Shown piece by piece: positions 35,616 through 45,434 of a DNA stretch of 64,000 nt. A program made the translations under genes and the position numbers. Under the pieces are notes generated by a model. It searched no databases. It was given only the letters and a program-made list of their open reading frames with translations, and was not told the DNA's origin. The stretch spans positions 310,001-374,000 of the forward strand of contig JAUFSD010000016.1 in assembly GCA_033030425.1 (NCBI GenBank), read 5' to 3'. Source of the DNA: Verpa conica (taxonomy: Eukaryota; Ascomycota; Pezizomycetes; Pezizales; Morchellaceae). Each line of letters opens with the position of its first letter. The stretch's first letter is position 1.

Positions 35616-37843
35616 ATGAACGGTGACAGCTACACCTCGTCTAGAGGCGGTATGAACCCAACTGGATCAACATCTGCTGGAATCAAGCAAGAGCGGGTTA
35701 CTGATGTTGCAGTCCGCCCTGCAGATAGGCACAACTATTCCTCATCTCGTGAATATCACGTATGTCTAGCCTTGTTTTACTCCTATATTCGGCCCACGAG
35801 CTTTTTTTTGTTTTTATTTTTTACTAACACAATACCCACTATAGTCATCTGATCGTAGAGACAGGGATAGGGACAGAGACAGAGATAGGGACAGGAACGA
35901 GCGACCGCGTCGGGAGCGCTCGCGATCTCCACACCGCTCCTCGAGGTCCAGTAGGCGCGAGGACTACTACGACGGTGGCGCACGGGACAGCTATAGAGAG
36001 CGCGATCGCGACGGCGGAGACAGATACACCGGCGGTGGCCGAGACAGAGATTTCGAGAGGGAAAGGAGACGCGGCGGTGATGGCGGCGGCGGACGTGGTG
36101 ACAGGCGGGGAGAGAGGGCTTCTAGGCAAGAGACTCGGAGTGCAAGGGTGGTGGATGAATTTCCTGCTGCCCAAAGGAAACGGTCTGCAACGCCACCTGT
36201 AAAGAAGAGGGAGCCAACGCCCGATTTGACTGATATTATTCCTATTAATGAGAGGAAGCGGAGAATGACCATGTGGGATATTAAGCCGCAGGGATATGAA
36301 AACGTCACTGCTGAACAAGCGAAGCTTTCAGGTTAGTTGCTTACCCACTCATTCGAAGTTACTACATATTTCTAACTTTTGAATAAGGAATGTTTCCACT
36401 CCCCGGTGCACCAAGACAGGCTCCAATGGATCCTACTAGGCTTCACGCGTTTATGACACAGCCAAGCAGCGTTGCAACAGCAGCTACGCTTAAGCCGACA
36501 AATTCGCGCCAAGCTAAACGTCTTTTGCTCAGCAACCTCCCCCCAACGTCTGACGAGGAAAGCTTACTGCAGTTTTTCAACCAGTCTTTGTCTTCGCTTA
36601 ACGTTGTTACAGGCAGCCCAGATCCCATAACCTCCGCACAGCTCTCATCTAGCAAAGATATAGGTCTTCTCGAGTTCAAAAATACCAATGATGCCACAGT
36701 TTGCTTGGCTCTCTCTGGAATTGAGTACAATGGGGCCAAGGTTGATATCAAGCGGCCTAAGGATTATATTGTCCCCCTTGTAGCTGATGATTCCGGCCAC
36801 CACGAGCCGGGGGTTATCTCTAGCAATGTTCCTGATACTCCTAACAAGATCTTGGTGTCACAAATTCCGGACTATTTGCAGGACGAACAGGTTATCGAGC
36901 TCTTAAAGAGTTTCGGTGATCTCAAGGCTTTTATTCTAGTCAAGGACACGACTGATGATATTTCCAAGGTACAACCAACTCCAGCTATACTAACCAAATC
37001 AAACTAATGTCCCCATTGCATTCGCAAAACTCTCAAAGAAAAATATGGCAAAAACGCGAACGGGAAATTTATTCCGTTTCAACAAATGCTTATTGGGGAC
37101 ATTATCATTTTAATTTTAGTACAGCTATTAACCTTTAATTTTTTACGTTTGTACATTTAGGGGATCGCCTTTTGTGAATATCTTGAACCTAGCACCACAG
37201 ATATTGCCGTGGAAGGGCTCAATGGGATGGAACTAGGGGATAGTACACTCCGCGTCCAGCGCGCTTCTATCGGGATGAAACAGGCTGCAGGTGTCGAAAT
37301 GGGCGTTAACGCAATGGCTATGATGGCTGGAACTACAAGTGTCGATCTAGAAGCTAGTCGCGTATTGCAGTTGCTAAACATGGTCACACCGGATGAGTTG
37401 ATGGATCCTGAGGAATATGATGGTAATTTCTCCCCTTTATAAACATGATTTGTGGTAGTTGCTAATTTTATCCCGTACGGACAGAAATTTGCGAGGATAT
37501 TCGTGATGAGTGCGAAAAATTTGGAGCTCTTGTTGACATGAAGGTTCCCCGTCCTAGTGGCGGTAGCAGGCAAGCAGCTGGCGTCGGAAAGGTACAGCTC
37601 CTCTCTATGCCAAGGTCAAGCTTCTTTTATTAACCAGTGATATTACCCGTAGATTTTTGTCCGCTTCGAAACACAAGAATCCGCATCCACAGCCCTCCGC
37701 TCACTCGCCGGGAGAAAGTTTGCAGACAGAACCGTCGTCTGCACTTACTTCTCAGAAGTACGTTTCCCTAGTGCTTATACTTCTATCCCCCTAATATACT
37801 AATCGCCCCTGTATAGGAGAACTACGAGGTGGGCGCATTTTAA
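35616..37843 (+). CDS. U2AF2: Splicing factor U2AF large subunit (U2AF65/Prp2-like), 570 aa
   Basis: Binds the polypyrimidine tract at 3' splice sites and recruits U2 snRNP. Exons 35616-35759, 35845-36331, 36388-36968, 37161-37422, 37485-37591, 37653-37757 and 37817-37843 join to 570 aa. Order: an RS/RD-rich N-terminal region coded by a GACAGG-type microsatellite (35855-35905); MTMWDIKPQGYENVT, the conserved Trp motif that docks on U2AF35; RRM1 (KRLLLSNLPPTSDEESLLQF); RRM2 (NKILVSQIPDYLQDEQVIEL with SKGIAFCEY); and a C-terminal UHM-type RRM3 (IRDECEKFGALVDMKVPRPS, GKIFVRFETQESA, TVVCTYFSEENY). The 27-nt last exon supplies ENYEVGAF. The domain order identifies the protein beyond reasonable doubt. 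Confidence 0.96.
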
Positions 37844-38792
37844 AAAAGTAACAGCAGTAGCAGCAGTAGCAGCAGCAGGACCCCATAGTGTAGGTTTTAG
37901 GTAAAGTCGTAAGAATTTGTATCGGCTTATTCCCGCATGTTTTCTCATGTTTAGTAGTAGTTAGTTAGCTTAGTCTATGATCGTCTCTAACCTTCGTTAT
38001 TTGGAATTAACAAGACGGATCACGAGATATGAGGGTGGTGGATTAGTTTAGCGGTGGGAGGAGGTGTAATGATTTTATACCATGTAAAGATTTCTATATC
38101 TTCCTGTTCAGGTGATGGTGCTGTCTCGCCGAGTGATTGAGTATGATTCTAAATGATATGATCGTTAAACCCGTGGCACCCTCCAATCGCTAGTTTGGGG
38201 TATCTCCTGGGATGTAATGATCTAGGTAAGAGTAATATCTATATTACCCCAGAGGGTTGATCTGGGAGATCTAGTCCGCCACTCACCACAACCTTGAGCC
38301 TACGTCTTGAAATATCCCGTTTACAAATTTCTTTTATGATACCAAATAAAAATCCAGGCTAAACCTCCATAGAAAACCGCAGGAAGAGGAGAATAGGTCT
38401 AAGCTTTTAGTTATCAACCCACAAAATAAAGAAATTTATTTATAAATATAAAGCAACTCTAAGGTCAATAGAGAACGAGGCTTAGATTCTAAACAAAGCC
38501 ATACCTTTAATCTCGAAGAAACCTCAGAAGTTAGGAAACTATGCTTCTCTAGGGCTGATACTAAAAGGAGGGGTACTTACATATAGTTTAATTAAAGACT
38601 AGAGTGCCATACATTATTGTACATGATACTCCTACACTGCTTAGGTAATACCATGCGTAACAATGGTATGCCTGAGCTTAGCGGGGGGTATAGTATGTAT
38701 AACGCATACACCACCGTTTGAAATCCAATTCCCCAAAACCACTATTATCCCTCAAACACCTGATTAAGCTGTACAAATCGGTGCTCCCTCCC
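37844..38792. other. U2AF 3' flank and intergenic region
   Basis: A short interrupted trinucleotide run (CAG/TAG units, about 37851-37877) starts a few bases after the U2AF stop, in the presumed 3' UTR. The rest is AT-rich with no supported gene. Confidence 0.45.
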
Positions 38793-39044
38793 ATGATGAC
38801 TAACAAACAAACCACTGTACCACCAAAGAACGATAACACAAAATCCAAACGGAGAAGAGAGCGACGACGACGACGAGCGAAAGCGAAGAAAAAGGCCATG
38901 ATGAAGCCACATATAAAAGCTCTGAAAGAAGCTGGTCTTCCGAAAAATGGGTTATGGACGTTGGCGCAGCGGAATTGCGCAAAGAGTGTGGCTAAGGAGG
39001 AGCCGGCGCCGGATATTGCAAAGTTGTTGTTGTTCCCTTTGTGA
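38793..39044 (+). CDS. Small very basic hypothetical protein, 83 aa
   Basis: Frame from ATGATG at 38793 to a stop at 39042-39044. A 20-residue Arg/Lys block (SKRRRERRRRRAKAKKK) near residues 17-34 would act as a nuclear or nucleolar targeting signal. The C-terminal half (KPHIKALKEAGLPKNGLW; LAQRNCAKSVAKEEPAPDIA) is Lys-rich and ordered-looking. I do not recognise a family. The minus strand of the same DNA also has an open frame, as is usual for such codon-biased stretches. Start context and charge pattern are in favour; short length and lack of introns are against. Confidence 0.35.
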   Translation: MMTNKQTTVPPKNDNTKSKRRRERRRRRAKAKKKAMMKPHIKALKEAGLPKNGLWTLAQRNCAKSVAKEEPAPDIAKLLLFPL

Positions 39045-40937
39045 ATTGTTAGGGCAATTACCACCTCTCATCTACCACCATCCTCTCTCCTCGTGTGGTT
39101 CTGTGGGTGCTTGGGAGAGGTACTTATTGGTATGGTAGGTCGAGGTGCGGTTTGTAGGGTTAGGTTGGGTGGTGGTTGTTCGTGACTTGTACTGTGGGCC
39201 GACTCTACGGCTTCTCAAATGGGTTGGCTGGGCTGGAGTGCTTGGGTTTTTCTATTAGGGATGTGATAGTATCATTTCGTAGGGTAGGAGACCGTTTGGT
39301 GTAAGGGTTAGGGACCACCTTTGAGGTTTTCTTAGTATTCTAGAATGCTTTATGGGTTAGCGTTTATGAGCTAGCCTAAGAATAATACCTAACACTCATA
39401 TTCTAGATATGAGCTAAGAGAGATAATAGCGGCCCAGACCCTAAATCAAAGTTATTGACGGTTTTTAGGGGATGAAGGATTTATAGACAAAGGATTAGTT
39501 AACTAGATACACAGAAAGAAAACCCAAGACTATATTATAGGGCAAGGCACACAACATATGAAAAATTAACCGACTGTTAATGCTGGGTATTCTTTAGAGC
39601 ATCTAACTATTTATCAGGTTACTTCGGCTATGTAGCTTGATTCGTTAATTAGGGCGAGGAGCCCATTTCTGTGAAAATGCGACAGTATGCAGAGACAGAC
39701 TTATTGACGTAATTATTTACATACACGGGAAATACTGGCCCTATTAATTATAACATAAGTACCTCCCGGGGGTTCGGGATCGTAAAGGGGGGGGGAGGTC
39801 AGTGGGTAAATATTCTGCCTCGTGGGTGTGAAGTATTTAATAATCTTTTGTGCATGGACATATGTACGACATGGGCCCCTGGACCCGAGTTCCTGGATCA
39901 TGGGATATCACACGTCAAATCTGGGGGTAGTCGGCCAAAGTGAAGAAGTGTTCTTATGGGTTCCGGTAATACACACAACAGGCATAAAGAACCTGAACAT
40001 ACAGGTTTTATTCCCACCAACTAGTAGGGACAGTTTACTTGCTAGAGGTATCGACTCCAATGAAAACCCTTGCTGTGAATAGTTGCAGGTTCTTTATGCC
40101 TGCGCTAGTAGCGCTCCAAGGGACTGTTTCGAATAAAACTTTAGGGAATGCCACTAGTCACTAAAAGAGCTAAAACTAATAGATGCCTATGAGTTATGAA
40201 AAGGGTAATTGCTCACGGGCCCCATCTATCTTTCGAAAAAAAGAAGCATCGGTAAACGGAGCCTAGGATTATCGAGAGGAATCTAGAGCTCTAAATGTTG
40301 GGGGTTCGTCACACACTAGTTTTTTTTAATGGAACTCTCGGGAGTAAATCTCCCGCAGGTGGCGGGTTTAACTTTCTAGGGAAAGTTTATAGTGTCGGGA
40401 CGGCCGGGCTAGATAGTAACATCTTACCAGTGATTCAAAGTATTCTAAGTCAGACAGGCTCTTATCCAATCATTAGTGCTCGGTGGCTTATGGTTGTGCA
40501 TCGTACAAAGATGCTATGCCACACAGAGGCAGTGTAACAGCGAATAACCATGAGCCGTGCAGGCGACATCAGAACCCGCTCTGTACAATGTCCGAGTACC
40601 TATATTTCCTCGCGATACCCAGTAGAAAGACGAGGTTTGAAAGGGTTCTCGGGTAGGGTTTTTATAGTGGGAAGCTAATGGATTGCCTATCTACTCTCCG
40701 AGTTCTCTTGATCTTATAGCTACGAATCAGGGAGGGATATCACCTATTTAGGTGATTTTCTTTACGCTATGCTTAAAGTAGACAAAAAAACAAATAAAAT
40801 AAGATCAGTCATATTGCAACTCAACAACTCACAAGATCGATCTAGTCCCAAATTAAGCTCACACCTTCAGCACTCTTTCACTAGGGTGTATTGACAATAT
40901 ATATTCAACTCATACCACCCCCCCCCCCCCGGTGATA
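39045..40937. other. Intergenic region upstream of the methyltransferase gene
   Basis: About 1.9 kb. It holds a reversed motif copy (39899-39914), an inverted-repeat structure (39979-40102) and a C13 homopolymer (40918-40930) just before the next start codon. Short frames such as 39822-40082 and 40295-40537 are not supported as genes. Confidence 0.45.
39979..40102. repeat. Inverted-repeat element, 124 bp, possible MITE
   Basis: A perfect 17-bp inverted repeat CAGGCATAAAGAACCTG (39979-39995) has its complement at 40086-40102. The CAGG termini resemble hAT ends, but I see no matching flanking duplication (left ACACACAA, right CGCTAGTA). It could be an old element or a transcribed hairpin. Confidence 0.5.
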
Positions 40938-42569
40938 ATGGGCAGTTTGTACTCTAAACCAGAGAAACCCCAACAGGATCAGAATCAAAATCAGAACATG
41001 CAATCCACTATAATCCCCGAAGAACAGTCGATTGCGGTCGACACTGATGCGGTATTGCCTCTAGAAAAGCTGTTACTCTAGAATATAATAAAGCTGACTT
41101 TGTGAATGGTATCTTTAGGATGACTCGGGCAATGAATCTCTTGGGTCGACGTAGGTTGCTAGGTTGCTAGGTTTCGCGTAGCTAGAGACTTGTGCTGATG
41201 TTAAACAGGGGCGAGTACTCCACCGTGTCACTTACCTCGTCAATTTATGAGTATGACTGGCGTTTTAGTCTTTACTGTATCCTGGCAATTACTGAAGTTC
41301 TTTTAGGTATCGGTATGAGAACGGGCGTCGGTACCAGTCGCGTAAAGCAGGGTGAGAGCTCCCGACTTTGAAGACAGAGATGTAGAGTAAATGAGCTGAT
41401 TCAACCTTTGCAGACAATACTTGCTCCCCAATGATGAAGTATCTCTCCTCGACCAGTGGTTCTACATGATGACTTATATGGCTACTGACAAAGTATCTTC
41501 TGTAACTAGACTGAACAAGAGAGGTTAGTTCCACATATTTACTGTGGTAAAAGCTGACAGTAGAGCAGATTAGATATCATACACCATATCTACCTCCTAG
41601 TTACGGACGGCCGGTTGACCCTCGCACCAATCGAGAATCCACAGAATATTCTAGATGTAGGCACTGGAACCGGAATCTGGGCAATTGATATGGCGGAGTA
41701 TGTTGCTATCATGTCACTTGCTAAAGGATTCAACTTACTAAACTTACCGAAAAGTAAATACCCGTCGGCCCACGTCATAGGCACAGATTTGAGCCCAATT
41801 CAACCTTCTTGGTAAATAATATCTCTGAGAGGAGTTTTTCCGTGCGTGCTGAGTCCTACCTAGGGTACCGCCAAATGTAGATTTCCAGATTGATGATGCA
41901 GAGTTGGACTGGACGTTTAAGAAAGACTCATTTGATCTAGTACATATTAGACATTTGGCTGGTGGTATCAGAAACTGGGACCACCTCCTGAAGGAGGCAT
42001 ACAAGTGAGTACCTTCTGAATCCTATTAGAATGAAATCATTCATTAGAGCTGCGAAATAAGAGAACTAATAACATAGTATAGCCATTGTAAACCTGGAGG
42101 TTATATTGAAGTATCGGAGTACGAGATGACCGTGGGTAGCGATGACGGTACATGTCATGAGAAGATGGCTATATGGCAGTTCTATGACTTAGTTGACAAA
42201 GCATCGATTCAGAGCGGTATGCCACCCTTTACGCCTCAGATAAAAATTATTCTCTAACCATATTCTCGGGTCCCCATAGGCCGCGATTTTAGAATTGCTA
42301 AAGTTTTGAAGCCTGTACTGGAAAAGGCTGGATTCATCAATGTTGAGCACCAAGTGTTCAAGATTCCCCTAGGAACTTGGCCTGCCGACAAAAAACAGAA
42401 GGAGATAGGGGCATATACATTGCTCTCTGCGGAAAGCGGCTTCGAGGCCTTCGGAATGGATCTTTTCACGAATATTTTAGATATGAATGTTGAGGATGCC
42501 CGGACATTGATAAATGAATGTAGGGCTAGCGCGAGGAGCCGGAAAGTCCACAGCTATTCGACACAGTAA
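40938..42569 (+). CDS. LaeA/UMTA-like SAM-dependent methyltransferase, 353 aa, ten exons
   Basis: Exons 40938-41051, 41119-41150, 41209-41250, 41307-41351, 41414-41523, 41601-41697, 41755-41811, 41864-42004, 42083-42216 and 42280-42569 join in frame to 353 aa. The order is typical of the fungal LaeA/TAM-type family: a Gln-rich variable N-terminus; [47 protein letters not shown] motif I as [53 protein letters not shown]; then [13 protein letters not shown] and a C-terminal [17 protein letters not shown]. Relatives include LaeA, a global regulator of secondary metabolism, and cluster methyltransferases; the substrate cannot be told. No polyketide, peptide or terpene synthase lies in the window. 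All introns are 52-78 bp. A C13 tract ends 7 bp before the ATG. Confidence 0.9.
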
Positions 42570-43928
42570 GCTCCCCCTTGGTCATTAGAGTTATTAAGAC
42601 GAGTTTAATATGAATACTAACTGAAGCGTAATCAGTCATTTTTACTTCGCACAGAAGCCTCTTGATGCGTAATCTCGAGTTTTTTTAGGCGCTCTTTTCT
42701 TTGTTTTATTTCTTTCTCATAAGAGATATTATTCATAAAAATATATTTTCTCTGTTGGCGAAATAGTTTGCATACTCAGTCGTGATTTAAATCATTATAA
42801 CACCCCGCATACAGTAATAATCCAATACCATCTTCATTCCCCACTTTTTCAACACAAGAAAATACGTGTTCTCTAGTCAGCCGATCCATGAATTACCGTT
42901 TAGTTATCGTTCGCATCATGTACAGACGCCATGATTTCCAATCTAGGAATAAGTAGATCACCACTTGGCATATCTAGGATCCTATCCCACTATGGCTAGA
43001 TTTTTAATATGTAGGGTAACTACTCGTAGTCTTCAAGCGTTTCCGGAATACGGTAACTGGGAGCGCCATGTCTTTCCTACAAGGTCACTTTTGCAAGCCT
43101 GTGCCGTTGGCCAACTTGGGTAGCTATTCCTCGGCAGCACAAAGTTCAGCGAATGGCTGGCCTTAGATTCAAGGCAAAACACCCATGAGGTGCATTACAC
43201 CTTGAAGATACAATGTGACAGTAGGCAAGACATGGCGCTCCCTGTTACCGTACTCCGGAAACGCTTGAAGACTACGAGTATTGGTAGTTGAATTTTGTAC
43301 TACCTTAATGTGATTATAAAACCGCTGAGCATTAGATCCACCACTAGCTGATTGTACTAAATTTTTATAGAGGAGTAGGAACGAGTAATCATTCTATAAG
43401 GGTGTAATTAAGGTATCCACTTAAGGCTAAGTGCGAATTGTCATGATTTATCACTCGTGTAGTTGCAGAGTCCTTCTTCTATTTCTTACCTATCATGATG
43501 GTATTAAGCATACACAAGCTAGGATTTGACATAATAGCCCGAGAATTCTCTCCTTGGCTAATTATTGTAATATACCTTAGGGAGGTTTCTATATGGATAT
43601 ATGTTAGGAAAGGTTTGTGCCCGCCTGCCTCCTAGCTATAGTTAAGCTATCAATTTATTTGGTACTGTGAGTTCTTGTACCAGCCGGTAGAGCTTTTTAC
43701 TCGCATTGCTGTAGACAGTATTTCCCATAACATGTATATTCCAAATATTGAGGACCATCCGTATGAATAATTATAGGTGTGTACCAATTCTCCCAAGTAA
43801 TATGAGTTTTATTTATGTATAGCCCATACTTATTTATAGCTATGGTTTTGAAAAGTGGTAATATCTCATAATTGCAGTAGATGTGGTTCCCTACAAAAAA
43901 TGAGCAAGGTAAGGCAATCTGTGCCCTC
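42570..43928. other. Intergenic region with a long-TIR MITE
   Basis: About 1.4 kb. Besides the element at 43023-43278 it contains one reversed motif copy (43442-43457, CGAGTGATAAATCATG on the minus strand). No gene is supported. Confidence 0.5.
43023..43278. mobile_element. TA-flanked MITE with 58-bp terminal inverted repeats (256 bp)
   Basis: The left end 43023-43080 (CTCGTAGTCTTCAAGCG...) and right end 43221-43278 are inverted copies that match at 55 of 58 positions by my hand alignment. TA dinucleotides flank both sides (43021-43022, 43279-43280), consistent with Tc1/mariner-type insertion. The core of about 140 bp has no coding frame of note. The near-identity of the ends suggests a fairly young copy. 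The family differs from the 156-bp CAGCC elements. Confidence 0.87.
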
Positions 43929-44625
43929 TCACAACTCCTTCTTGGCACTAACAGCGCTGCCGCTACGTTTCTTCCCGCTCAGTCCAGAATAGATATCTTT
44001 TGCGAACCACCATGCGCAGTATGAAGGGAGAACAATCCAGAACCCGTTGGGGATAATATATAGCGGAATAAGTGTAGAAATATCGTTGCTGTATTCCCAG
44101 TTAGAAACGGGGGTGCTCAATAAGCGAGCCCATCATCAATCACGATACCAAAGGTGAGGGGGTGAGCTCACTGTCCAATATGTTCCCACCCTGAGAAGTA
44201 CTCAACAGACATATAAAGAATCGTTTTGCTGAGTGTCATTATGACACTCACCAATCCGACTATTACTGCAGCTGCCGCATCTCCCTGTGCCCAACGTGAT
44301 AGGTATATAAAGTTGAGTGCAGACTCAACTAAATTCATGAATGCCACAGCGCCTGGGAATCCATCGTTACTCTCATAGGCTGGGAGGCCGTAAACATAGT
44401 CAACTTTGCTGTAAAGAGCGTATGGCTTCCAGAACAGGTGTAGATCACCACCTGTCATTGAGCGGGGACGGAGGAGAATGTAGCCACAGTCCTTTAAGGT
44501 GATGATTTAGCTTTTTAACAAACCGCCCAGGGCTCAAGATGAACAATACGTACCCAAAAGACCAATAAGGTGGATATGAGCATCCACGCGGGAATGATCT
44601 TTGGTGGATTGTGTGAGAATGCCAT
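43929..44625 (-). CDS. Small integral membrane protein of fungi, 192 aa
   Basis: Minus-strand exons 44554-44625, 44172-44491 and 43929-44115 join to 192 aa. The start MAFSHNPPKIIPAWMLISTL runs into a first membrane segment. Then come RPRSMTGGDLHLFWKPYALY, KVDYVYGLPAYESNDGFPGA and four further hydrophobic stretches (FMNLVESALNFIYL; AAAAVIVGLVSVIMTLSKTI; ISTLIPLYIIPNGFWIVLPS), ending in a Lys-rich cytosolic tail (KKRSGSAVSAKKEL). The W-K-P-Y..VD.VYG pattern and an acidic residue in a membrane helix recall a conserved fungal membrane family with EBP/EXPERA-like topology; that likeness is from memory and uncertain. The C-terminal KKEL is basic and may act in ER retrieval. Confidence 0.8.
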
Positions 44626-45434
44626 GTTTCGCGAAAAGTAGATTTAGGTACTAGTTGCTCGTAACTGTTGATAAAGAAGTAAATTGGGATGGCGGGATGG
44701 AGAGTACAGGACACGAGCGACTTAGAGGTTCTTGGGTGGTTTCCCCTCCGTTTTATCATGGTCCCCCGGAGTTGTCCTGAAGCGGCAGTGTGACTTCTAA
44801 CATGCATAAATATACTCTAGCACTGATACGGTACCTACCCCCGCCTTCAAATGTGCAATTTTAGATCTATAAACGAATCATATGCTCACGGAAAGTAGCT
44901 GGATGGTGTACCAATAGTGATCGAGAATTGTGGTATTACGTCACTACGCAGAACTCACACCGCCAATAATGTATACAGGTGAGCGACACTGATAATTGGT
45001 CCGCGGTGTATGCAGTCAGTACCTTAATATATGTTAGTCGGGCCTTGACCCGACTCCGTAAAGATATGCTGCTGAGACATATTTAGTCTTGGGGATAAGA
45101 CATGTGATTGCGGTAACCACCGTCATAAAGCACACGTACACCTAACATATGTAAATATCTTTATTCTACATAGATTTCATAACAGGACCGTGCCAAAGAC
45201 ACTGACAATAGAGAATTTAAAAGAAATTTTTTTATAATCATCACTACCAGGTATAAGAATATCAGCGTAGCTCAACTAACTACCCCATTTAACCCTATAC
45301 GAAGCACCCACATTGCCAACAGCATCTCACCGCGGTTTCCCTACCTTTCCCAAAGACTTTTCCAGCATACAAAATGTAGATATTCGGGTCTGCGCGGTTT
45401 CAAACCACCAACCCCACCATCCACTTCAAGGTCT
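44626..45434. other. Intergenic region
   Basis: About 800 bp, AT-rich. A CGGGCCTTGACCCG hairpin-like string lies near 45039-45052. No gene is supported. Confidence 0.35.

Noticed and set aside
37851..37877. Coding poly-Gln extension of U2AF
   Set aside because: It follows the stop codon TAA, and the CAG/TAG units contain further stops, so it is 3' UTR.
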